DNA from: Arboricoccus pini
Lineage (GTDB): Bacteria > Pseudomonadota > Alphaproteobacteria > Geminicoccales > Geminicoccaceae
Length of the DNA stretch: 64,000 nt
Reading direction: 5' to 3'
Assembly (NCBI RefSeq): GCF_900187945.1
Contig: NZ_FYEH01000006.1
Coordinates: 124,001-188,000 of the forward strand
Of this stretch, positions 17,937-25,988 are shown one piece after another. How positions within the stretch are numbered: the stretch's first letter is position 1; each line of letters opens with the position of its first letter. Position numbers and translations under genes: made by a program. Below the pieces are notes generated by a model that saw only the letters and a list, made by a program, of their open reading frames with translations, had not been told where the DNA came from and ran no database searches.

Positions 17937-18404
17937 CTACTTAACGATGATCTTTCCCTCGAATTTGCTGTTGGGCATATGATAGATGAAATTACCGGGG
18001 CGGATAGGAACAAAAGAGATCGTCGCCTTTCCGGCGTCGTCGAACTCGATCGAGTCCAGACCAAGCGGCCGAACTTCTATGCCATTGATGACAACCTCAT
18101 TGATCCAGATGTTCCTAAAGAACTCCGGCGCGGCGATCGCCATCTCGCTTGAGCCGTCGCTCTCCACCGCCCACCGGTAATATTTCCCGGCCTCCAACTC
18201 GATTGGCTCAGAGGGAAATGACTTTCCAGCAGATAATTTGAGTGGGGCGAGATTCGTGCCACGGACCGTCAAACCAGCTTGCGCCCAGGCCGTGCTGATT
18301 CCATCGGCCAACGTCAAGCAGCCAACCGCGACGATCGTGGCGGCCACGAGAGCCGTCATCCTTGTCATGTCCTCGATCCCAATCAAAATGCTAATACGTT
18401 CCAT
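17937..18404 (-). CDS. Secreted cupredoxin-like protein lacking a copper cysteine
   Basis: A 155-residue protein with a signal peptide (hydrophobic stretch TALVAATIVAVGCLTLADG, probable cleavage after STAWAQA). The mature domain ends in the cupredoxin-like pattern ISFVPIRPGNFIYHMPNS then KFEGKIIVK, where type 1 copper proteins carry Cys, His and Met; here the Cys is absent (Tyr-His-Met), so a classical blue-copper site is unlikely. The ATG at 18404 follows GAGGAA; another ATG at 18368 is possible. It stands apart, 390 bp upstream of asnO on the same strand. Function unknown. Confidence 0.7.
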   Translation of the reverse strand: MERISILIGIEDMTRMTALVAATIVAVGCLTLADGISTAWAQAGLTVRGTNLAPLKLSAGKSFPSEPIELEAGKYYRWAVESDGSSEMAIAAPEFFRNIWINEVVINGIEVRPLGLDSIEFDDAGKATISFVPIRPGNFIYHMPNSKFEGKIIVK

Positions 18405-18607
18405 GACTTTTTCCTCATGAAGCCATCGTGTCAAGACAATGACCTCGAGGAATCCGCCTGGTTGGACCGCATCAGTGATAGGCCTCGGGCTCTACCTCAT
18501 GTTAGTATCAGTGCAGCTATCTGCAGACACGAGCCCATCTTCTTGTGATGGCAGGGCAGCCTGAAAAAGAGGTCAAGCCTCGTCTTCAGGCTGCGTGCAA
18601 GCGGCCC

Positions 18608-19645
18608 CTAGCTGTCCAGGACAATCTGCAGCTTGACGTCGGTTGGACGGGCTTCGACCGCACGGTCGAACACGGCGATGCTTTCCTCGAAGGGAAAGCT
18701 GCCGGATATCAACGGCTTAAGATCGATCTTGCCCGCGATAAGCTTGATCGCCCGGTCATAGACATTCGCATAGCGAAAGACTGTCTCGATGCGGACCTCC
18801 TTGGCGATCAGCGAGGCGAAATCCACCGGTACAGGTTCGGTCGGATTGCCCACCAGTACGATGGCGCCTCCCGGCCTTACCGCTTCCATCATGACCGGAT
18901 AGGCGTGCTTGCTGCCGCTGGCATCGAAGACCAGATCGGCGCCCCAGCCCTCCGTGCTGCCTTTGACGACGTCGATCAGCGTTCCGCTTTTGACGTTGAC
19001 CGGGGTGATTCCGTCGTACTGCCCGGCAATCTTGAGCTTTTCGTCGACCAAGTCGGCAATGATGATCTGGCTACAGCCGCCAGCTAGTGCCGCCAGAGCG
19101 ATCATGATGCCGATGGGGCCGGCCCCCATCACGACACCGACGTCACCGGGCGTGATGCGCGCCTTCACCGCCGCCTGCATGCCAACTGCAAAGGGTTCGA
19201 TCATGGCACCTTCGGCGAAGCTGACATTATCGGGCAGCTTGTAGGTGAAGGCAGCGGGGAAGACGACGTAGGGCGTCAGGCACCCGTGGTCGGGCGGCGT
19301 GGCCCAGAACGTCAACGATGGGTCGAGATTATAGAGACCCATCTTGGAGAGACGGCTGTTCAAGTTCGGCACGCCGGGTTCGATACAGACGCGATCCCCG
19401 ACCTTAAGCGTCGCAACGTTCTTGCCAACTTCGACAACCGTCCCTGACCCCTCATGCCCGAGGACCATGGGTGCGTTCACCACGAACGGACCAATGCGTC
19501 CATGCGTGTAATAGTGAACGTCGCTCCCGCAGACGCCCACCGTGTGCATCTTGATCTTGACGTCGTCCGGCCCCGGCTCCTGAGGAAGATCGATGTCGCG
19601 CAGCGACAATTCATGTGGGCGTTCAAGGACCAGTGCACGTGCCAT
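18608..19645 (-). CDS. Zinc-type polyol dehydrogenase (xylitol/iditol dehydrogenase-like)
   Basis: A 345-residue medium-chain dehydrogenase that should oxidise a sugar alcohol to a ketose with NAD+. Catalytic zinc ligands are seen in [11 protein letters not shown] and [10 protein letters not shown] with the later Glu in [11 protein letters not shown]; the Rossmann motif is [19 protein letters not shown]. The lobe that usually holds four structural-zinc cysteines reads [20 protein letters not shown] with no cysteine, so that site is lost, as in some rhizobial xylitol dehydrogenases. The ATG at 19645 gives the normal [14 protein letters not shown]-terminus. It is divergent from a sugar ABC operon, implying that the imported solute is its substrate. 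It could act on xylitol, D-arabitol or sorbitol. Confidence 0.85.
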   Translation of the reverse strand: MARALVLERPHELSLRDIDLPQEPGPDDVKIKMHTVGVCGSDVHYYTHGRIGPFVVNAPMVLGHEGSGTVVEVGKNVATLKVGDRVCIEPGVPNLNSRLSKMGLYNLDPSLTFWATPPDHGCLTPYVVFPAAFTYKLPDNVSFAEGAMIEPFAVGMQAAVKARITPGDVGVVMGAGPIGIMIALAALAGGCSQIIIADLVDEKLKIAGQYDGITPVNVKSGTLIDVVKGSTEGWGADLVFDASGSKHAYPVMMEAVRPGGAIVLVGNPTEPVPVDFASLIAKEVRIETVFRYANVYDRAIKLIAGKIDLKPLISGSFPFEESIAVFDRAVEARPTDVKLQIVLDS

Positions 19646-19717
19646 GTTATTCGTCCGTGTTGCGGTGCGTAGCGTGGAGGCTTGACATCTGCCTTTATGT
19701 CGCACCTTTGCCGACAA

Positions 19718-19756
19718 TGCGATTGTAAATCGAAATTTCCTTTTGTAATAGTCGCA
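19718..19756. promoter_or_regulatory. Candidate operator between dehydrogenase and ABC operon
   Basis: In the 165-bp divergent region, TTGTAA occurs at 19723-19728 and again at 19743-19748, spaced 20 bp (two helical turns). The pair is framed by TGCGA (19718-19722) and TCGCA (19752-19756), which are inverted. The segment is AT-rich against a GC-rich background. A SorC-type regulator encoded at the end of the operon is the natural candidate to bind it. Found by eye only. Confidence 0.35.
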
Positions 19757-19810
19757 CACAACCTCTCGGGAGAGGGGCGAAAATCAACGAATGGGCGAGG
19801 CTGCCAGCAA

Positions 19811-21160
19811 ATGAAGTTCTTGAAAGCATCGTGTTGCGCCCTGGCCATGGCGACGGCGCTTGCTCTGAGTTCGCCGGTCAAGGCAGAGGACTGGTCCTTG
19901 GCCAAGGCTGCAGAGCCTTTCAAGGGCGAGACCATCAATGTCATCTTCCTCGATCGTCCCGGCTATCGAGCCATCATCAAGCTGTTGCCGCAGTTTGAGA
20001 AAGAGACTGGCATCAAGGTCAATTACGAAATCGTCCCTTACGAGAACACCCGCGAGAAGGAGGTCTTGAACTTCAGTTCGCAGGGCGATCTGACCGTGGC
20101 ACTGGTCGACCTGGTGTGGGTCGGTGAATTCGCCGAGAATGGTTGGATCGTGCCCGTTGACCATTTCACGAGCGATCCGTCTATCACCGATCCGAAACTC
20201 GACCTGAAAGGCTTCTTCCCGCTGCTTCTCGATGCATTCGGGACCTGGGGCGGCACAGTCTACGGCTTGCCCTTCGACAATTATTCCGGCCTGCTCTTCT
20301 ATAACAAGTGCATGCTGAAGGATGCGGGTTTCGACAAGCCGCCTGCCACCTGGGACGAGTTGCTCAAAACCTATGCGCCGAAGCTCACGAACAAGGAAAA
20401 GGGGACGTATGCCTATGTCCTCCAATCCCGCCGCGGCGAGACTCAGTCGGCAGACAGCTTCATGCGCTTCCTCTGGCCGTTTGGCGGCTCGCTCCTGAAC
20501 AAGGAATTCAAGTCGAACCTTTCGTCCAAGGAAAGCCTGGATGGCCTGAACTTCCGCCAAGCGCTGGCGCCTTATATGCCTCCTGGATATGTGAGCTTCG
20601 ACCATGCCGAAGCGGTGAACGCCCTGGCCCAGGGCCAGGCAGCCATGCTGACCGAATGGTCGGCTTTCTATTCGACCCTCACCGATCCAAAGACATCGAA
20701 GATCGGCGACTGTCTTGCCGTTGCGCCAGAGCCCGCTGGTGCCGCCGGTCGCCTGCCAGCCCTTGGCGGGTTTTCGCTGGCTGTGGCCTCACAGGCGCCA
20801 GAAGAGCAGCAGAAAGCCGCTTGGCTCTTCATCCAGTGGGCGACCTCCGACGCCATTGCCAAGGACTATGTTGAGGCGGGTGGCGTATCCGGCCGGACGA
20901 AAGTCTACGAGGACCCCGAGATCAAGGCAAAATACCAGTTCGTCGAGCCTTTGGTGCAGTCCTGGCAGAAGGGCGTTGCGGTGTTCCGGCCGCGCTTCCC
21001 GGCCTGGCCCGCCATTTCCGAGATCATTGGCGAATGGGGCTCAAAGATGCAGTTGGGCGAAGTAAGCGTCGAGCAGGGCGCCAAGGAAATAGGCTCGCGG
21101 ATGGAGGATGTCCTCCAGAAGGAAGGCTATTACGACGGCAAGAAGAAGCTCCTTCAGTAG
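19811..21160 (+). CDS. Sugar/polyol ABC transporter, substrate-binding protein
   Basis: A 449-residue family 1 extracellular binding protein. The signal peptide ([20 protein letters not shown], cut near VKAED) precedes the binding domain: [20 protein letters not shown] then [20 protein letters not shown], and later [33 protein letters not shown] and [20 protein letters not shown]. This pattern fits periplasmic proteins for polyols and disaccharides in rhizobia. The ATG at 19811 is chosen because the longer frame to 19682 would spoil the signal peptide. It is the first gene of an operon with a SIS isomerase and two permeases, and is divergent from a polyol dehydrogenase. Confidence 0.92.
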   Translation: MKFLKASCCALAMATALALSSPVKAEDWSLAKAAEPFKGETINVIFLDRPGYRAIIKLLPQFEKETGIKVNYEIVPYENTREKEVLNFSSQGDLTVALVDLVWVGEFAENGWIVPVDHFTSDPSITDPKLDLKGFFPLLLDAFGTWGGTVYGLPFDNYSGLLFYNKCMLKDAGFDKPPATWDELLKTYAPKLTNKEKGTYAYVLQSRRGETQSADSFMRFLWPFGGSLLNKEFKSNLSSKESLDGLNFRQALAPYMPPGYVSFDHAEAVNALAQGQAAMLTEWSAFYSTLTDPKTSKIGDCLAVAPEPAGAAGRLPALGGFSLAVASQAPEEQQKAAWLFIQWATSDAIAKDYVEAGGVSGRTKVYEDPEIKAKYQFVEPLVQSWQKGVAVFRPRFPAWPAISEIIGEWGSKMQLGEVSVEQGAKEIGSRMEDVLQKEGYYDGKKKLLQ

Positions 21161-21172
21161 GAGCCACCTCGC

Positions 21173-21724
21173 ATGAAATCCCTTTGGACACAGACCCTTG
21201 CCGAGCTCGACCACGTCTTCGCCGAACTCAAGCAGGACAGGGTTCAGCTCGTGGTCAACGAGATCGCAAATGCGCGAACGATTGTCCTCTATGGCGTCGG
21301 CCGCGAGGGACTGCAGATCAAGGGATTCGCCATGCGGCTCTACCATCTAGGCCTGAAGGTCGGGGTGGTCGGCGAGATGATCGCACCGGCCATCGGCCCG
21401 GGCGACCTGCTGATCGTCTCGGCCGGCCCAGGGCAGTTTGCGACGGTCGGCGCACTCATGACTATCGCCGGGGCAGCCGGTGCGCGGGTCCTGGTGATAA
21501 CGGCAGATCCCCAGGGCAACGCCGCCGCTCAGGCAGACTTGGCGCTGGTCCTGCCAGCGCAGACCATGGCCAGCGACCGTGACGGGGCAACGTCCGTGCT
21601 ACCGATGGGGTCGCTCTATGAGGGCGCCTTGTTTCTTCTTCTCGAAATCATCGTCCCGAAGCTGCGCCATCGTCTGGGTGTCAATCCCGCGACGATGCGC
21701 GCGAACCATACGAATCTGGAATGA
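21173..21724 (+). CDS. SIS-domain protein, 6-phospho-3-hexuloisomerase-like
   Basis: A 183-residue single SIS domain protein. VVNEIANARTIVLYGVGREG, MRLYHLGLKVGVVGEM, DLLIVSAGPGQFATVGALMT and ARVLVITADPQGNAAAQADL match HxlB-type 6-phospho-3-hexuloisomerases, which interconvert 3-hexulose 6-phosphate and fructose 6-phosphate. The C-terminal SVLPMGSLYEGALFLLLEII is also typical. It follows AGGAGCC, 12 bp after the binding-protein gene, and its stop overlaps the next permease start (ATGA). Placement of an isomerase inside an importer operon suggests that it processes the imported sugar after phosphorylation; no kinase is in the window. The hexulose phosphate synthase partner is also absent. Confidence 0.82.
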   Translation: MKSLWTQTLAELDHVFAELKQDRVQLVVNEIANARTIVLYGVGREGLQIKGFAMRLYHLGLKVGVVGEMIAPAIGPGDLLIVSAGPGQFATVGALMTIAGAAGARVLVITADPQGNAAAQADLALVLPAQTMASDRDGATSVLPMGSLYEGALFLLLEIIVPKLRHRLGVNPATMRANHTNLE

Positions 21725-22674
21725 GTACGAGCATCGAGCACGCGAACAAAACGGTCGCGGCCAGCGCCGCCCGTAATCCCTCAGGCAAGGGCCCTCGCCT
21801 TGGACATGGCCGCTTTGTCCATGTCTGGTTCCTGGCGCCCGCGGTCCTGGCGCTCCTCGCGATCGGCACCTATCCCACGATATTCGCGGTCGTTACCTCC
21901 TTTCATCAATATAACCTGACGCGGGTGCGGGACGGATTTCCCTTTGTTGGCTATGCTAATTACGTTTCCGTGCTCGGCGATAGCAGCTTCTGGAACACGC
22001 TGCTGACGACGCTCGAATTCTTCCTGGTCGTCATGCCGATCGAGATCGTTCTGGGCTTCGTCATCGCGAGCCTCCTGCATCGCGAGGGCTTGGGCTTCCT
22101 TCGCAGTGTCGCTCGCGTCACCCTCGTCGTGCCACTGGCCACGACCTACGCCGTCGTGGGTCTGGTCGGCCGCCTCCTGTTCAACCAGGATTTCGGCGTG
22201 CTCACCCAGGCCTTTCGCGCCATTGGGCTGGACATCGACTGGCTGGGCTCGGTTGGGGGCGCATTCGCGGCGATTGCCATCATGGATGTCTGGCAATGGA
22301 CGCCCTTCTGCGCCCTGATCTTCCTGGCGGGCCTCACTATGGTCCCCGGCGAGATCGAGGAGGCGGCAAGACTGGATCGCGCCAGCGGCCTCAAGCTTTT
22401 CTGGCACATTCAATTGCCCTTCCTGCTTCCTGGCTTGACCTCACTCCTGATCCTCCGCTCGGCCGACATTCTCAAGCTATTCGACATGATCTTCACGATG
22501 ACCCGCGGCGGCCCGGGCTCGGCCACGGAACTCATCTCGATCTACATCCAGCGCATTGGTTTTCGGGTCTTCGATCTCGGCACGGCTTCGGCCCAGGCCA
22601 TTCTGCTGCTCATCCTCACAATCGTGCTCTCGAGGCTCTATATCCGCTTTCTCTATCGGGAGGCCTCGGCATGA
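21721..22674 (+). CDS. Sugar ABC transporter permease (MalF-like)
   Basis: A 317-residue inner-membrane permease with six membrane segments. The N-terminal segment [20 protein letters not shown] is typical of the MalF group. The EAA loop that docks the ATPase is seen at [39 protein letters not shown] follows, as usual for sugar permeases. It is coupled by four-base overlaps to the genes on both sides. Confidence 0.94.
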   Translation: MSTSIEHANKTVAASAARNPSGKGPRLGHGRFVHVWFLAPAVLALLAIGTYPTIFAVVTSFHQYNLTRVRDGFPFVGYANYVSVLGDSSFWNTLLTTLEFFLVVMPIEIVLGFVIASLLHREGLGFLRSVARVTLVVPLATTYAVVGLVGRLLFNQDFGVLTQAFRAIGLDIDWLGSVGGAFAAIAIMDVWQWTPFCALIFLAGLTMVPGEIEEAARLDRASGLKLFWHIQLPFLLPGLTSLLILRSADILKLFDMIFTMTRGGPGSATELISIYIQRIGFRVFDLGTASAQAILLLILTIVLSRLYIRFLYREASA

Positions 22675-23492
22675 AGACTAACCCCCTGCTTCGCCTTGGC
22701 CATCTGGTTGGGCTCATCCTGATCATCGTCTTCATGCTGTTTCCCTTTTATTGGATGCTCGCCTCAAGCCTGAAGAGCCAAGCCGATCTTCTGGCCTCGC
22801 CGCCGGTGTTCATCTTCAAACCTACATTAGAACACTACGCTGAAATCTTCGCCGATGAGAAAGTGACGCTAGCGATCCTCAACTCTTTCATCGTGGCGAT
22901 CTCGACGACTGCCTTAGCGCTATTGCTTGGAGCGCCTGCCGCCTACGCGCTGGCGCGGTTCGATTTTCGCGGCAAGAAGGATATTTGGTTCTGGTTTATC
23001 AGCAACCGAATGATCAGTCCTATCGTTCTCGCGCTTCCGGTCTATCTCCTCGCCCGCAACCTAAACATGCTCGACAGCCACATCGTGCTGATTTTGATCT
23101 ACCTCACCTTCAATCTGCCGATCGTGGTCTGGCTATGCACTGATCAGTTCGCCGGCATTCCCGGGGAACTCGAACAGGCGGCGCGTGTGGACGGTGCTGG
23201 AACATTCACCATCTTTGCCCGGATCTACCTACCTTTGGCTTTGCCTGGTCTGGCGGTCTCCGCAATCTTCAGCTTCATCTTTTCGTGGAACGAGTTGCTT
23301 TATGCTCTGATACTTACCAGACGCGCGGCACAGACAGCGCCCGTCATTGCGACCAGCTTCATGTCCGGATACGAGCTCCCGTGGGGCAAGATCATGGCGA
23401 CAGGCTCTGTCATCGTTTTGCCGGTGACCATTTTTGCGCTGCTTGTCTCTCGTCACATGATCCGTGGCTTGACCATGGGCGCCACGAAATAA
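22671..23492 (+). CDS. Sugar ABC transporter permease (MalG-like)
   Basis: A 273-residue inner-membrane permease of the MalG group with six membrane segments: [20 protein letters not shown] starts the first, and the EAA loop is [20 protein letters not shown]. The ATG at 22671 overlaps the upstream stop (ATGA); the same frame is open from 22296 but only as a shadow of the upstream gene. No ATPase gene follows; the next gene is a SorC regulator 45 bp on. The energising ATPase must be encoded elsewhere, perhaps shared, such as the UgpC/MsmX-type subunit at 49549 (inference). Confidence 0.93.
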   Translation: MKTNPLLRLGHLVGLILIIVFMLFPFYWMLASSLKSQADLLASPPVFIFKPTLEHYAEIFADEKVTLAILNSFIVAISTTALALLLGAPAAYALARFDFRGKKDIWFWFISNRMISPIVLALPVYLLARNLNMLDSHIVLILIYLTFNLPIVVWLCTDQFAGIPGELEQAARVDGAGTFTIFARIYLPLALPGLAVSAIFSFIFSWNELLYALILTRRAAQTAPVIATSFMSGYELPWGKIMATGSVIVLPVTIFALLVSRHMIRGLTMGATK

Positions 23493-23537
23493 CGGCGAAC
23501 GACATTGGATGCATCCGAGCGACCTTTTCACGACGGC

Positions 23538-24488
23538 ATGGCGCCGATGCAGCAAGATGCCATGGGAATCGAAGCTGAACGCATTAAGGCGCGCGTGCTC
23601 TGGTACTCCTTCATGGGCGCCATGACGCAGCAGGAGATTGCCGAACGTCTGGGTATCACCCGCCTGCGCGTCAATCGCATCATCGGTCAGGCGCGTCAGG
23701 ATGGCTCCGTTGCAATCGATATCCGCGTCCCGCTCGCCAGTTGCATCGAACTCGAGCAACGCCTGATCAAGCGTTACGAGCTCAAGGAAGCAACCGTCGT
23801 ACCGTCGATGGCAGACTATCAGCAAACGAGGCGCGTGGTCGGCGAGACAGCTGGCTTCGCGCTCGATCGCCTGCTTGAAGATGGACGATCGATCGGTGTG
23901 GGCTGGGGAACGACGCTGAGCATCGCCATCCGCGGCTTGCGACCCAGGCGACTGCAGAAGAGCTGGGTCGTCGCTCTCATGGGTGGACTGACCCGCGGTT
24001 CCGGCACGAACACTTTCGAAGTGTCAACCGAATTATCACGCGCCCTATCCGCTTCATGCTATTATCTGGCCGCCCCTATTTATTGCCCAGATGAGCAAAG
24101 TAGAGATTCTTTACTTTCTCATTATGGACTTTCTGAAGTAATACGTCTCGCATCTGAAGTCGACGTTGCCCTGGTATCCTGCGGTGATCTCTCAAAACGG
24201 TCCAATCTCGTGATGACGCCGATCGTCGAGAGCCACCTACCGGAACTCCACGAGGCAGGTGCTGTGGGCGACATCCTTGGGACGTTCATCGATGCCGATG
24301 GCCGACCGGTCAATCATCCACTAAATCGCCGTGTCCTGGCGCTGACCCCTGCCGGCCTTGGCGGCATCAAAGATGCCATTCTCACCGCGGCGGGGACGCA
24401 TAAGCACGCGATCACGCGGGCGATCCTGCAAGGTCGGTTCATCAACCGACTCATCGTCGACGAAGAAACCGCCCTTTTGCTGCTCTAA
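23538..24488 (+). CDS. SorC family sugar-responsive transcriptional regulator
   Basis: About 316 residues. The N-terminal helix-turn-helix is MTQQEIAERLGITRLRVNRI, followed by the sugar-phosphate-binding SorC domain (SIGVGWGTTLSIAIRGL, VVALMGGLTRGSGTNTFE, LVSCGDLSKRSNLV, AVGDILGTFIDADGRPVNHP). These proteins bind a phosphorylated sugar and act as repressor or activator of adjacent catabolic genes. It sits 45 bp after the second permease. The start is unclear: the frame begins at a TTG (23505), and ATGs at 23538, 23547 and 23562 are all possible, with no clear ribosome site. A patch around 24055-24150 has noticeably lower GC. Confidence 0.87.
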   Translation: MAPMQQDAMGIEAERIKARVLWYSFMGAMTQQEIAERLGITRLRVNRIIGQARQDGSVAIDIRVPLASCIELEQRLIKRYELKEATVVPSMADYQQTRRVVGETAGFALDRLLEDGRSIGVGWGTTLSIAIRGLRPRRLQKSWVVALMGGLTRGSGTNTFEVSTELSRALSASCYYLAAPIYCPDEQSRDSLLSHYGLSEVIRLASEVDVALVSCGDLSKRSNLVMTPIVESHLPELHEAGAVGDILGTFIDADGRPVNHPLNRRVLALTPAGLGGIKDAILTAAGTHKHAITRAILQGRFINRLIVDEETALLLL

Positions 24489-24494
24489 CGTCAA

Positions 24495-25337
24495 TCAGGA
24501 GCGCACGCGTCGGGGCGATGATCGACTCGCCACCGCGGAGATGCCTCCCATGTCGAGGGTAAGCGCTCTAGCGGCATCCCTGATCGAACGCCCTAATATC
24601 TGTAATCGCTCCACTGGAATGCGTGCGGTGGGACCGGAGATCGATAAGGCACCGACCGGGCTTGCATGCTCATCCAGTATCGCGGCGGCGACGCATCGCA
24701 TGCCCAACGCATGCTCCTCATCATCGATCGACCACCCCCGACCGCGTATAACGCGAAGATCCGCCAGGAGTGCGTCGATCGAGGTGAGCGTGTGCGGCGT
24801 TGCTGCAGGCAAGCCGTGATGTCGGACCATGGCTTGAACCTCCTCATCGGGCATGCAAGCAAGCAGTGCTTTGCCGACGCCCGAACAGTGCAACATCACC
24901 GAGCCGCCGGGACGACCGATCGCACGGACCATCTGACGCGATTCAACTTGAACAAGACAAATGGCGCGGCCCGAGTCGGGTACATAGAGATTAACAGTCT
25001 CGCCGCTTTCTTCCATAGCTGAACGCATACGCAGCCGCGCGATCATCGTCAGGTCGCGCGTGCGAGCGAAACCATTACCCGTGGTGAAGGCGGCAACACC
25101 CACCTGCCACAGCCCGCTCATGGCATCGAAGCGAGCAAAGCGCGTCTGTTGCAGGGTCGTGAGCAGACGATGGGTTGTCGATGGCGGAAGATCCAGCATT
25201 CGAGACAATTCACTCAAAGTCGCCTTCTCGGGAGAGGCAGCTATTGCCTCAAGCAACGACAGACCACGAACTAGCGATTGAACTTGACCGGACCGTTCCT
25301 TAGGAGAACGCTTACCGTCCGCATCTTTGGGAGTCAT
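24495..25337 (-). CDS. IclR family transcriptional regulator
   Basis: A 280-residue IclR protein. The winged helix-turn-helix is at about residues 20-80 (VRGLSLLEAIAASPEKATLS, ELSRMLDLPPSTTHRLLTTL) and the effector domain is C-terminal (VNLYVPDSGRAICLVQVESR, GVGKALLACMPDEEVQAMV, GRGWSIDDEEHALGMRCVAA with the conserved Asp/Glu-Glu and Cys, and GALSISGPTARIP). The target is unknown. It converges on the SorC gene with only six bases between stops and is divergent from the hsp20-lon pair. The ATG at 25337 is chosen; the frame is open to 25415. Confidence 0.9.
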   Translation of the reverse strand: MTPKDADGKRSPKERSGQVQSLVRGLSLLEAIAASPEKATLSELSRMLDLPPSTTHRLLTTLQQTRFARFDAMSGLWQVGVAAFTTGNGFARTRDLTMIARLRMRSAMEESGETVNLYVPDSGRAICLVQVESRQMVRAIGRPGGSVMLHCSGVGKALLACMPDEEVQAMVRHHGLPAATPHTLTSIDALLADLRVIRGRGWSIDDEEHALGMRCVAAAILDEHASPVGALSISGPTARIPVERLQILGRSIRDAARALTLDMGGISAVASRSSPRRVRS

Positions 25338-25552
25338 CGTCTTTAGGCCCTCATGCACATGGACGGCTCGCCGGTCCGATGTCGAACAACATATTGTGTG
25401 CCGCTTGACCTCCATATGTCAGCATTCCGAGCCGATTGATCACACATACCCCCAATCGCATTGCAGCGTCGGTCCAGGATCGCCACTTCTCTACCGAAGG
25501 GCAACGGCTCGCGGCGACATTCGACAACAGCCAGGCCAAGTAGGACATCGAC

Positions 25553-25960
25553 ATGCGTGGTATCGACAGGAACTGGATGTGGGCCGAAGCGCTGGGCCGG
25601 ATCGAACGTGCCGAGAGACTTCACCGGCAATATTTTCGTCCGAATGCGCAAAGACAAGGAAGCCGCACGCCGTCCTGGGAACCGCCGCTGGACATGGTGG
25701 AAACCGAGACTGAGGTTCTCATCCTCATAGCGCTGCCGGGTGTCGACCTGACCCGGGTGGAAACGACGATCGAAGGCGACACGCTGGTAGTCTTGGGCGA
25801 ACGCCGGCTGCCTGTTCAACTCGCGTCGGCGCTCGTCCATCGGTTGGAGTTGCCGCGCGGACATTTTGAACGTCGGCTTCGCCTACCCGCCGGCCGCTAT
25901 GGATCGGTCAGCCGCGAAGAAGCTCTGGGTTGTCTCCTCGTCATCCTCAGCAAGGCCTGA
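25553..25960 (+). CDS. Small heat-shock protein, Hsp20/alpha-crystallin family
   Basis: A 135-residue holdase chaperone. The alpha-crystallin domain begins near residue 44 (PPLDMVETETEVLILIALPG), continues with VDLTRVETTIEGDTLVVLGE and ends with the GHFERRLRLPAGRYG strand. The C-terminal I/V-x-I/V motif is weak or missing. AGGA stands eight bases before the ATG. The stop is 28 bp before lon, so the two probably form a heat-shock operon in which unfolded proteins are held or degraded. Confidence 0.9.
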   Translation: MRGIDRNWMWAEALGRIERAERLHRQYFRPNAQRQGSRTPSWEPPLDMVETETEVLILIALPGVDLTRVETTIEGDTLVVLGERRLPVQLASALVHRLELPRGHFERRLRLPAGRYGSVSREEALGCLLVILSKA

Positions 25961-25988
25961 AGGAAGGACGCCAGTGGAGTACGAAAAC

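Noticed and set aside
19784-20605. 273-codon minus-strand open frame over the binding-protein gene
   Set aside because: Shadow of a clear solute-binding protein; reading is charged and low in conserved motifs.
19811-24488. Idea that the ATPase-less importer is a TRAP or secondary transporter
   Set aside because: Both permeases carry clear EAA loops and MalF/MalG segments, so it is an ABC importer that lacks a local ATPase gene.
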